Shown one piece after another: positions 54,754-64,000 of a stretch of DNA of 64,000 nucleotides; within the stretch, counting starts at the first letter, position 1; every line of letters begins with the position of its first letter. The DNA lies in assembly GCA_010645155.1 (NCBI GenBank), contig JAAGOF010000251.1:1110010-1174009 (forward strand). Reading direction: 5' to 3'. Below the pieces are notes generated by a model. The model was not told where the DNA came from and made no database searches. It was given only the letters and a program-made list of their open reading frames with translations. The stretch comes from Tigriopus japonicus. Its lineage: Eukaryota; Arthropoda; Copepoda; Harpacticoida; Harpacticidae. The position numbers and the translations under genes were made by a program.

Positions 54754-55323
54754 TAGGGATGGGTGACAGCGATAATTTTGCACTCGACTCCGACACCAAC
54801 ACGGCAAGGTTGACACCAACGCCGACACCAACATCTGTGTTGAAGTTGACCATCAACGTCGTGGTGTTGACATTGACACCAATAGCGTGTTCCTTATAAT
54901 TAAGTTAAACAAAATATGCCCTTCTGGACTGTAATATAGAGCACCAGTTTTGACAGACCTACCCATTCTAAAGACATTTAAGTTCATGTTAGTTCAACAT
55001 AAAATGGAGAGAGGGAAAATAAGCTTACATTTTACAATAACCTAGCTGGGTGTGTGATTTTCTTGCTTTGCAAGTCTGTTCTTGGAGTTTGGTAAGCATT
55101 TATTTTTATGATGGAACAAAAATTAATGATATTGGATTTTGTTTAGTCCTTCACATTTACAATCAAAATTGGGATCAAGTTTTTGGGCGGGCAGTACGTT
55201 TTCCAAAAAAACGTTAAGCCTTAAAATGTCGGCACCAGAGACCTGGTGTTGATGCCGACACCGAAAGCTCAAAAAGTTGGTGTCAACACCTTGGCACCGA
55301 CACCTGCTTCTCGCCCATCCCTA
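54754..55323. mobile_element. hAT-like MITE O
   Basis: Termini TAGGGATGGGTGA and TCGCCCATCCCTA with flanking 8-mers CTTCAACT and CTTCAACC (7 of 8 equal). Both subterminal zones (54790-54890, 55220-55310) carry GACACCAAC / GTTGGTGTC motifs. The middle is AT-rich with no transposase. Confidence 0.75.
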
Positions 55324-55579
55324 CTTCAACCCTACAAACGAAACGAACTTGTTTGGGCACAACTGCTTGGGAAATCAAACACTTTTTCCGACACACGAAT
55401 TTTTTCGACTGGCGGCAGAAAACGGAACCCTTTAGTTGCGTGAGTAATTTTACTAATGTTGCGTTAGGTTAAAAGTTGCGTAATAGTAGTCTCTTCAAAT
55501 TATTAAAAAAAGTAATCGAGTGAAACAGTTTTTCCGACACATGAATGGAATCTGAATTGATAAAGAATTGGTAATGGAA

Positions 55580-55805
55580 TGTGCGTGCCGGAGCCTTGTG
55601 CTCCGAAATAAACCCGATAAACCCAAAACCAAACGACGATGTCTTCGATTCACACAGATTTATTTTCCTTTTATCACAACGTAGAACTTGTAGTTCTTCC
55701 CGCTTCTTTCTCTATACTCGTTAATTATATAGAAACGACCAAAGAGGGCGCTTCCAAACGCGGGAAAATACAAATAATCAAGGGTGGCTAATCCGGCCAT
55801 CAACA
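55580..55805 (-). repeat. 3' LTR of the BEL/Pao element
   Basis: 226 bp, ends TGTTGATGG ... GGCACGCACA when read on the minus strand; AATAAA at 55659-55664 (minus). Confidence 0.93.
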
Positions 55806-55878
55806 TCTGGCTCCCTCCAGGCTCATGTACAGGGCCTGGTCACAAAGTTTCACTGCCAAACATTCTAATCGTTAAAGT

Positions 55879-58800
55879 TCAGAGGGCTCCCACGTCGGGG
55901 TCATCCCCATCACATGTTTCGGAATCTGTCGCAGATACGGGCACTAATAAGACCAACTTGTTCGATGGACGATGGTACACTGCTCTCTCTCTCTTCAGGG
56001 GTTCTCGATCCGGTTTCTTGTCTCCCACTCTGATGCGCACACTGCGCACAACTCCCTTATCGTCTGGGAACGTTTCTTCCACTATGGCCATTCGCCAATC
56101 GTTCCTCATTTGGTTGTCCTCTTTCATTAATACAATATCACCTTTCGATAAATTCCTTTGCTCTCCGTTCCACTTTGGCCGCGGTTGGAGGGACTCCAAA
56201 TACTCATGACGAAACCTGGTCCAAAATTGTTCTGCCAAATACTGCGTCCGTCTCCATTGTCTTCGGCAGTAGACGTCATTCTTAACGAAAGCCCCGGGGG
56301 GAGGGAGGGACACTTTGGATTTCTGAGTAAGGAGAATGGCCGGTGAGAGAGGTAAAGGACTATCAGGATCACCAAGACAGTCAATGGTGAGAGGGCGAGA
56401 ATTTACGATCGACTCCACCTCGCACATCAGTGTGTGAAATGTCTCATCGTTTAGCACATGACCGTGATCCCTCATCAAGGATGACAGGATGGTTCTGATC
56501 GATCTAATTTGGCGTTCCCACACCCCACCAAAGTTGGAAGCCGCAGGAGGGTTTCTTCTCGATCCTTCATAATCGGCTCCTCGTTCTTGCAAGAAAGTTG
56601 TCAGCTTCGTTTTGTCCATTTCCTCCAAGGCTTCCTTCATTTCTCTCTCCGCACCCACAAAGTTCAATCCATTGTCGGACCTTAATAAACGAATAGGTCC
56701 GCGGCGGGAAATCATCCGCCGCAAACAGGCAATGAAGGAAGAGGTCTCCATCGATTGAGCCACCTCAATGTGAATGGCTCTCGATCCAAGGCATGAAAAG
56801 ATAACCCCGTACCTCTTCTCTTCCTTCCGCTTATTTTTTATAACAAACGGTCCAAAGAAGTCGGCACCAACGAATGTGAATGGGGGCGCGGCTTGTAGGC
56901 GGTCCAACGGAAGATCGGCCATCGGAGGCTGCTCAGTGCGTCCACGAAGATACTTGCACCTCACACAACGAGAAATAAGTCCTCGAACCACAGAGTTAAT
57001 TCCAAGAATCCAAAAGTCACTTTGTCGGACGGAGTTTATCGTCATTCCACGCCCGCAATGAGCCACTTTTTGGTGGTGGTCCATCACGATTAATTCGGTG
57101 AGATGGCTTTTCTTTGGAAGGATTCTTGGATTCACATCCTCAGTCGTTAGTTTGTTCAATCGACCCCCAACTCGAAGCAGTCCATATTTATCCTTAAAAG
57201 GAGACAACTTGAACAAAGGACTGCTTTTCTTCAGAGGAGCTCGTTTTCGACCATTTTCTTGAACTTCTGGAGCAACAGCTTGACACTCAGAGCGAAATGA
57301 ACGCTCTTGTTCCCATTTAATTAGGGTTCGCTCCGCCCGTTCAAGAACATCAATTCTTCTCGATGGGTCACTTCTAGATTTCGTCCTCATAAAGTCGATG
57401 AACTCGATCCAGACACTCAGGGCTCTCTTCAATTTAGTCCACGAAGAGTATCGGTCAAGCATGATCTGAATGAAATCCGGCTCTTCAAGTTTTGTGGCAA
57501 GAACTAGCTTGGTTTTCTTGACCTCTGGATCGTCATCCACTACTTGAAACTCTTCTGTTGTCGCCGATTGCCATGGAGTTTCCTGCTTCCGTAAAAAGTC
57601 CGGTCCACGAAACCATCTGTGGCGACAATCAACTTCTCGACAATCCAAACCCCGAGACGCATCGTCAGCCGGGTTTTCAGCTGACGTGATGTAACGCCAC
57701 GCCCCTTTTGATGTGAGCTCCTTGATCTTGCTGATTCGATTTGCCACAAAGATGTGGAAGCGTTTTTCATCATTTGACACATAACCGAGAACCACGGTAC
57801 TATCTGTCCAATAATAGCACTCCAACCCATCCAAATCCAACTCGGTCTTTAGTTGATTGGCTAAGGTGGCTGAAAGCAGAGCTCCAACGAGTTCTAGGCG
57901 GGGAATCGTTGTAGCCTGACGAGGGGCCACCCTTGCCTTTCCTGTCAAGAAGCTCACTTTCACTTGTCCATACTGGTCCTCCAAGCGAAGGAATATCACT
58001 GCACCGTAACCCACACTGGAACCATCCGAGAAGCAGTGCAACTCTTGACGACGAATTGTTCCAAAATTCGGCGGCTTCAAGGCCCTTGGAACCCTTAGTC
58101 TGGCCAAATCCTTGAGACTGCCAACCCATCGTTTCCAAGCCTCATTTATGTGAGCTGGCACTGGTTCATCCCATCCAATTTTGATTGAGCAAGCCTCTTG
58201 TAGAATTAACCTTCCCTTAAGAAGAAAGGCTGCGGTCATTCCAAGGGGGTCGTAAATGCTCGAAATTGCAGATAAAATGCTTCGTCGTGTCACGCTCTCC
58301 GAGGGCATTGACAATGAGAAGCCCAAAGTGTCGTCCTCTACATTCCATAAGACCCCAAGTGCTCGTTCAGTCGGCAGCTCGTCTGAATCAAGTTTTACGG
58401 TCTTTAGGGTGGGATCACGATCCTCTTTGGGAATAGCATCGAGAAAATCCCGAGAATTGGAGACAAATTTAGTCAGCTCGAATCCACCCTTGAGACATAG
58501 TTCGGTAACTTGCTTGGCAATCTCAATCGCCTCGTTCACTGAAGCAGCACTTTTAAGGCAATCGTCCACGTAAAAATTTCGATGAATCGTCTTGACGGCT
58601 TCCGGAGTGAAGTTAGACCCATGTTCAATGGCGGTCCGTTTTAGGGCATAGTTGGAACACCCAGGCGAGCTTCTACCTCCAAAGAGGTGTCTTGTCATCT
58701 CATACTCCACCATTTCGCCGTTCATGTCATTATTTTCGAACCACCAGAATCTGAGGTAATTCATGTCGTCCTCGGGCACCATGACTTGGTAAAACATCTT

Positions 58801-60044
58801 TCGAATGTCGGCCGTGAAGGCCACAGGCTCAAGCCGGAAGCGATGCAGAACGCCCACCAACTGATTAGTCAAATCCGGGCCGGTTAGCAAACCGTCATTA
58901 AGGGCGACCCCACCGACTTTGTTGGCACAATTAAAGACGACTCGCAGTTTCTTCTTCTGAGGATGGTAGACTCCATGATGAGGGATGTAATGGCTATTCT
59001 CTTTCTTTGTCTCCAAGATCTTCTCCTTTCTAACTCTTCTTGCATATTCGTTGTTGAGGAGATCTTCCATGAACTTGAAGTAATCCTTCTCCCGATTTGG
59101 GTCTCGTTGGAGCCTTCTCTTCAAAGAGAAAAGCATACCTTTCGCCATTTCACGGCTTGGTTCCATCACAAAAGGCCGGTTCTTGAAAGGTAGAGGGACC
59201 TCATAACGGCCGTCAACATAACGGGTCCCCTTCTTGACGATCTCCAAAAATTTCAGGTCATCCATTGAAAGCTTGTCAGTGACCAAATCCATGAGACTTG
59301 CCGAATCTGTTGACGAAGTGAAGTCAGCGTCAGCGAGACAAGCCAACATTTCAGAAACACCCACGTCCTTCAAAATCTCTCTTCCAAATATCCTTTCAGG
59401 TAAGGCCACGGTCCTGTTGCAACTGATCCGATTTTCAAGCTTTCCTTCCTCCAATGGGCCCATGATGGACCAACCCAAGAGTGTTCTGATCGCATAAGGG
59501 GCTCGAGCGTCTCGTTTATCGGCAATCTTGACCTCGAGCGGTCTTAAGGCAGAAGGATTGTCCACGCCTATCAGAAGTAGGACCGGGAGATTGACATTTA
59601 AGTTTTCGATATCTTTGGCAATGGGATCAAAGGCTGGCCATTTCTTGATCAATCTGGTTGTGGCCACCTCACTCGTCTTCAGGGGAATAACATCGCGTGC
59701 ATAGGCAGCTCCCAGTTTCAAAATCTGCTGACCATCCGGCTTTCGAACTTGTAAACCGGATATCACCTCAGTACTGGTCGTAGCTTCTCCATTGATCGTT
59801 CGTACTCTGAGTTTGGTCGATGGCCCAGAGACGTCCAATTCCCGCAGTAATTTTGTCGCAACAAAAGTTCCAGAGCTGAGAGCGTCCAATAAAGCCAGAC
59901 CTTCAACCATTTTCCCTGGTCTAGACTGATGGGTGATGCAGACACGCACCACGCTCATTGCGACAATTTCGCTCCCAACTCTTGTAGCGTGGGACGTCAC
60001 GCCCTGCTCGGTCAGGATGGTTCCACATTCCTGTGCAAAAGCGT
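55879..60044 (-). CDS. BEL/Pao Pol: protease, RT, RNase H, integrase
   Basis: 1373 codons counted from a GTG at 60000; the same frame is open further up (ECGTILTEQG), so this GTG is not a real start and Pol is expected as part of a longer polyprotein. Numbering from 60000: A17-type protease about 1-200 with ALLDALSSGTFV near 36 (the usual D-x-G core reads D-A-L here). RT about 340-560 with RVVFNCANK, FTADIRKMFYQV and the catalytic box FYVDDCL near 477. RNase H from HCFSDGSSVGYGAV near 655. Integrase with HCGRG and CVRCKYLRG near 980-1016, then D in GADFFGPF (near 1046), D in RSDNGLNFVGA (near 1109) and E in GGVWERQIRSI (near 1162). Stop at 55879, 73 bp before the LTR. Confidence 0.92.
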
Positions 60045-60308
60045 TGGGTGCATTCCGTCACACTTGGTACACTTCTTTCGGTTGGTACACCTACGAGAGA
60101 CGTGGCCTCGTTTAAGGCACCCAAAACACGCCCCTGATCGCTGCACCACGTTCTTCTTGTCATCAAGTGTCTTGGCTTTAAAGCTTCGGCAATCCTCCAC
60201 GTCATGATCATGCCCACAATCCAGACAGCCATCCTTTCGTTTCATTTCTGGTTGATGCTCAGTGGATGCGACAAAGGCAGACACTTTCCTACTTGATCGA
60301 GAACGGCC
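60012..60308 (-). CDS. BEL/Pao nucleocapsid segment between TAG and frame change
   Basis: Same frame as gag but downstream of the TAG at 60309-60311. It encodes a basic run (GRSRSSRK) and three Cys/His modules: CLDCGHDHDVEDC, CFGCLKRGHVSRRC and CTKCDGMHPTLLH. These would bind the element's RNA. In relatives this stretch is the end of Gag and is continuous with protease. Here the frame closes at TGA (60012) and pol resumes one frame over, near 60030-60045 (an ACGCTTTTGCAC context). Confidence 0.82.
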   Translation of the reverse strand, partial: GRSRSSRKVSAFVASTEHQPEMKRKDGCLDCGHDHDVEDCRSFKAKTLDDKKNVVQRSGACFGCLKRGHVSRRCTNRKKCTKCDGMHPTLLHRNVEPS

Positions 60309-61865
60309 CTACTCCGATTCTGACATTCGGTCAGGGTTGGACTTTAGAAATGTCTCCGAATGCGCTGTCCTCAAAGCCTCCTCTCCGTAGGCTGGGTCCT
60401 GGGCTCTGTCGAGCAAGTCCTCAACCACCCCAACGAAATCTTGGAACGAACCACCTCCACCAGAATCACGTCTGTTCTTGATAACGACGTTCCTGAAGGC
60501 GTTACGACCACGGAAGGGCAGTTTCTTTACCAGAACTTGAATTACTCTATGTGAATTAAGTTCGGAAGGATCTACAATGGAGGATGCGTGCAGTAAAGCA
60601 TGATAAAAGTCGCGATACGACTTGACGCAATTGTCTTTTAAGTTGGGCAAATTGATCAAACTGTCTATCACTTGGGTGGCCACCATCACTTTGTCTCCAT
60701 AGTTTTTCCTCAACAAGCGCTTGGCCTCTTCATAACAAAGATCGTCGCTCAGGAAAACACAACCACGGATAAGATTCTTGGGGTCACTATCCAACACTTC
60801 CATCAAGCGAGTCAACCTCGATCTTGGATCTTCCAGATTGCGTTCGATGACGTCTTCCACTTGTTTCCAAAAATGATGGAAGCTCAAGGGATCGCCTTTG
60901 TACGTGTCAATCCGTGTGCTGAATGCTGTCTGCCGCTTCATCATTTCAATCATCATTAGTGTCTCCGATTTCTGAGGCAAACCAGCGAATGCGGTTGAGA
61001 ATGTTCTCGCCTCAGGATTCAGGCAAGTCCTAGGTGAATTTGTCAGCAGATCTCCACCTGAACTTGACGAGAGGGCCCTGACGGTTGCCAAACCATGGAC
61101 ACCTTCTTTCGGTGTCGGGAACCTTTCTAAGGGGGGGCACTTTATCTCACAGTCACCGTTTTCAAACAGCTCAGCAACTTGAGCTTCGGCCTCCAGCCCA
61201 TTGATCTCGCGCTGACGTTGAAGCTTTTCCATCTGAGCATTCATAGCCAACTTCTTGGCCCTTGCTTGAGCATCTTCATTGGCCATGGCCAATTTCATCT
61301 GCGCTATCTCATCAGATAGGGCATCTTCCGCTTTCTTCTTAGCCAAGCTCATCTGAATCTCTAACCGGCGCTGACTTGACGCAGATGAACGAATTGATTG
61401 CCTTGAACATGCACTGCCCGCATCACTCTTTCTTTCGTTCAAGTCCAAAACGTAATCCTGCATCAAACCCAACCATTCTGACGATTCTTCTTCTACCGCT
61501 TGACCCATCGATGAGAGCTCTTCAATCTGCATTTCATCGGACACGCCCATGCACTCACTCACTAACCTTCTGACCTCAGCGAGGAGCTCTATATGTGAGG
61601 ATTTTACCGATGACAGCTGGTCCAACGAAACACTTCCACTCTTTAGTTCCTTAGTCCATAGCAACACGTGGCCACGAAACGCCTTCACGGCCCGCCCTAG
61701 ATCTGACGAGACCAATGACCTCCGGTATTCTTTGCCGGCCGCGGTCATGGTACGAGTTCTCGCGCTTCGATCTCCTTTAGGGTCCGCTTGTTCCACGTTT
61801 CCCACCTCGATGTTTTCCACGTGAGCTTCTGGATTCTTTTCGCCAATCCGTCCTTCTTCTTCCAT
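60309..61865 (-). CDS. BEL/Pao Gag (DUF1759-type), ends at TAG
   Basis: 518 codons from ATG at 61865. Residues about 1-170 are acidic and polar. 170-240 form a likely coiled coil (RRLEIQMSLAKKKAEDALSD, then MEKLQRQREINGLEAEAQV). 320-480 are the capsid-like DUF1759 region of BEL/Pao (RIDTYKGDPLSFHHFWKQVE, RLTRLMEVLDSDPKNLI, EEAKRLLRKNYGDK). It ends MSESE then TAG GGC. The frame continues beyond the TAG into the nucleocapsid, so either the stop is read through or it is a recent mutation. Confidence 0.9.
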   Translation of the reverse strand: MEEEGRIGEKNPEAHVENIEVGNVEQADPKGDRSARTRTMTAAGKEYRRSLVSSDLGRAVKAFRGHVLLWTKELKSGSVSLDQLSSVKSSHIELLAEVRRLVSECMGVSDEMQIEELSSMGQAVEEESSEWLGLMQDYVLDLNERKSDAGSACSRQSIRSSASSQRRLEIQMSLAKKKAEDALSDEIAQMKLAMANEDAQARAKKLAMNAQMEKLQRQREINGLEAEAQVAELFENGDCEIKCPPLERFPTPKEGVHGLATVRALSSSSGGDLLTNSPRTCLNPEARTFSTAFAGLPQKSETLMMIEMMKRQTAFSTRIDTYKGDPLSFHHFWKQVEDVIERNLEDPRSRLTRLMEVLDSDPKNLIRGCVFLSDDLCYEEAKRLLRKNYGDKVMVATQVIDSLINLPNLKDNCVKSYRDFYHALLHASSIVDPSELNSHRVIQVLVKKLPFRGRNAFRNVVIKNRRDSGGGGSFQDFVGVVEDLLDRAQDPAYGEEALRTAHSETFLKSNPDRMSESE

Positions 61866-61917
61866 GACGATTATCCGTGGCCAAATCCCGGAACGGGAAG
61901 GGTTTAAGTTCTACTAA

Positions 61918-62143
61918 TGTGCGTGCCGGAGCCTTGTGCTCCGAAATAAACCCGATAAACCCAAAACCAAACGACGATGTCTTCGATTCACACAGATTTA
62001 TTTTCCTTTTATCACAACGTAGAACTTGTAGTTCTTCCCGCTTCTTTCTCTATACTCGTTAATTATATAGAAACGACCAAAGAGGGCGCTTCCAAGCGCG
62101 GGAAAATACAAATAATCAAGGGTGGCTAATCCGGCCATCAACA
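61918..62143 (-). repeat. 5' LTR of the BEL/Pao element
   Basis: 226 bp. On the minus strand the sequence after it, TTAGTAGAACTTAAACCC, is where a primer binding site should lie; I cannot name the tRNA. Confidence 0.93.
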
Positions 62144-62148
62144 TGGAA

Positions 62149-63926
62149 TAATTGATATAATTGATCATGACATTTCAATCTTATGCTGACTTTACCGATT
62201 TGATTATTATTCAAGACCGGTTCGGAGATTCTCCAAGGCCATTCAATTATTGGCCAAGACCGATCCGAAGATCTAAAGATTAGTTCGTTGTTATCCCGTT
62301 GTACTGAAAAAATATGTATGAATCTTTTATGAAATGTCCCAAAACTATGCATATGAAACTTTTCTGACCCAGAAAACTACGAGGAACAACTTTGAAATGA
62401 AACTAACTCAGGTCTAGATGAAAAGTTATGTACCTAAAAAACTATTTCTTTTGGAAACTTAAGTCTAGTAGAATTAACTCAAGAAACTGTTGAATTGAAT
62501 ATGATTTAGAATATAATAATCAGCTGCTGGTGTATTTTGAGAATGAACTTGTCTATCATTTACCCAACGCTCGTGGTATATGAAAACTTAAATTCCCAAG
62601 CAAATGTATTTTTTTATTTTCTAAAAAGAATAAGTTTTGGTATGTTTCGTCTTAACAGTTCAAAATGATACTAGATCCTTATACACTCTTTTAAAAAAGA
62701 TAGTATAAGTGATGTTTTAGGTGTACCAAATTAAATGCTGCTGCAATTGGTTCCATTGATAAGAAACAAATGTTTAAGTGTTTAGTAATTTCCATCTAAA
62801 CTTAAAACAAATTATTTAGTAGCATGATCCAAGACTGATTCGAATATTGTTCAAAATTGATTTGGATGTCATGAAAGATCGATACGAAAATCGTCTAAGA
62901 TTGATCCGGCTATTGTTCTAAAGTGGAACTTTTGTGAGTTCAATTCAGAGACTGTCCAAGACGGATTTCAAGATAAATTAGACTTTTAGACAGTATTATC
63001 GGGATTGGTCATGGACGAAATCACAATTGGTTTTACAAAATATCAGAATCAATCTTGAATAACATCTGAATCAATAAAGACCAACTTTCAAATGGTTCTT
63101 GAACAAGTTCCAGATTGAAAGTTGGTAAACACCGATCTGAAAACTGCCCAAGGGTTTGAAGATTCTCCAAGTCCCATCCAAAGCTTGCGCAAGAATAATT
63201 AATAATTAAAAGTTATCAAAGTATTTCCTGACGAAGTCTTGGGCAATATCTAAAATGGGTGTGAATAATTTTGGAATTGGTCTTAGACAACATGTAAATT
63301 AGTTTTGGATAATACCGGAATTGGTCTTGAGAAATATTAAAATTCGTTTTGAATGATATCGGAATCGGTCTTCTGAATCAATCTTGAAAAATGATCTGGA
63401 ACAAGTTCCCGATTTGAAAGTTGTTCAAAGCTAATCCAGAAATGCACAAATATTCAGATATTCTAACCGTCAAGTCTTGAGTTATAAGTTCCAGATCAAT
63501 CTTTAGGAATATTCAGCTTGTAAAGAGAGTAAATGATTAAAATAGTTTATATAATTGATGTTTATATGAAATTTGATCTACCAATGAGTTACTGTTGGTA
63601 GATCTGTACAACCCTTGAATAATGGGTTGGTCAGGAATAGTGTAAGATAAATGTCATTTGTTTTTTTTCCTTCCTCTTTATTTTGGTTGTCTTTTTCTTG
63701 GGAACCACTTACAAGAACGATAATCAACGGTGAATATGCCTATGGTTGAATGGATCAGACTGTTGTTCCAGGTTCTCTCTATCAATTGAATACTTGATTT
63801 GACTTTTGCCACCTTCAATTTGGGCGGCGCGATTATTGATTTATAATGATTTAGATCGCAATTGAAGATTGTGATTGATTGAACTTAGTCAATACAAGAA
63901 TGAAAATCAATATTAATTACATATAA
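62149..63926. repeat. Interior of element N: inverted blocks of degenerate 30-bp repeats
   Basis: From 62200 to 62960 units near CCAAGACCGATCCGAAGATT recur in one orientation. From 62990 to 63410 the complement (GGAATTGGTCTTGAGAATATT-like) recurs in the other. Near 63080-63125 a hairpin CCAACTTTC / GAAAGTTGG is present. No coding frame of note, and the rest up to 63926 is AT-rich. Confidence 0.6.
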
Positions 63927-64000
63927 ATTGGGATTCCATTTAGTTTTCGAACAAACTGTTTTACTCGATTACTTTTTTAATGATTCGAACGGACGCAACT

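Larger units (their letters stand above)
55580..62143 (-). mobile_element. BEL/Pao LTR retrotransposon, nearly intact
   Basis: LTRs of 226 bp (55580-55805, 61918-62143) differ at one position (CCAAACGCG versus CCAAGCGCG). A perfect 5-bp duplication TGGAA (55575-55579, 62144-62148) flanks it. On the minus strand the 5' LTR is the right one; a leader of only 52 bp precedes gag. Gag, nucleocapsid and pol lie in three stretches separated by a TAG and a frame change. Confidence 0.95.
55474..64000. mobile_element. Large inverted-repeat element N, host of the BEL/Pao insertion
   Basis: An arm at 55474-55558 (AGTTGCGT ... TTAAAAAAAGTAATCGAGTG, then AATGGAATCTGAATT) is matched in reverse complement by 63927-64000 at roughly 80 percent. 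The right arm runs out of the window, so the true end is not seen. Left of the arm, GTTGCGT recurs twice more (55434, 55459). Between the arms, apart from BEL/Pao, lie two blocks of degenerate repeats of about 30 bp in opposite orientations. Without BEL it would be about 2 kb here. Class unknown; tandem-repeat-lined inverted ends recall Foldback/Galileo-type elements. Confidence 0.55.

Overview
The window looks like metazoan (arthropod) genomic DNA rather than microbial DNA. Genes are split by short GT-AG introns, poly(A) signals are visible, the sequence is AT-rich, and most recognisable coding capacity belongs to LINEs, Ty3/gypsy and BEL/Pao retrotransposons, hAT-like and Tc1-like DNA transposons and a tRNA-derived SINE. 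Degraded CCTAA (TTAGG) repeats, the arthropod telomere motif, fit an arthropod; a crustacean such as a copepod is my inference only.

Two host genes are supported. At 92-751 (minus) is a single-exon gene for a small membrane-anchored protein with an NTF2/SnoaL-like domain and a poly(A) signal. At 12823-19565 (minus) is the 3' part of a degenerin/ENaC-type channel gene. Four exons join in phase, and the last, with the pore helix, lies beyond a 5.56 kb intron full of repeat debris. A third multi-part reading frame (52397-54562, minus) is an unrecognised transposase-like gene, broken by frameshifts, a stop and a MITE.

Layout: 1-12 kb holds host gene 1, an inverted repeat around telomere-like sequence, a nearly full LINE (2.3-5.9 kb), a 3'-truncated gypsy with an intact gag-pro frame (7.4-9.8 kb), a LINE tail and a Tc1-derived fold-back element. 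12.8-20 kb is the channel gene, then a SINE split by a hAT-like MITE. 20-35 kb is repeat-rich non-coding DNA with several MITEs, a gypsy gag scrap and a LINE (30.4-33.2 kb) carrying a hAT-like MITE and an antisense LINE fragment. 35.5-51.1 kb is one gypsy element (called B here) split by five younger insertions: an intact gypsy (A), a small fold-back MITE (E), a hAT element, a rearranged inverted LTR element (C) and a long-TIR element (D). 52.4-55.3 kb has the broken transposase-like gene with its MITE, and another MITE. 55.5-64 kb is a nearly intact BEL/Pao element that landed inside a larger inverted-repeat element (N) whose right end reaches the window edge.

The most informative observation is the insertion record: target-site duplications of 4, 5, 5, 8, 8, 8 and 12 bp (B, A, BEL/Pao, the hAT element, both F MITEs and D) and reading frames that resume across insertions let much of the order of events be read from sequence alone. 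The LTR pairs differ by 0 of 89, 1 of 182 and 1 of 226 positions, which suggests a recent wave of activity. All comparisons were made by eye; no alignment or database search was run.
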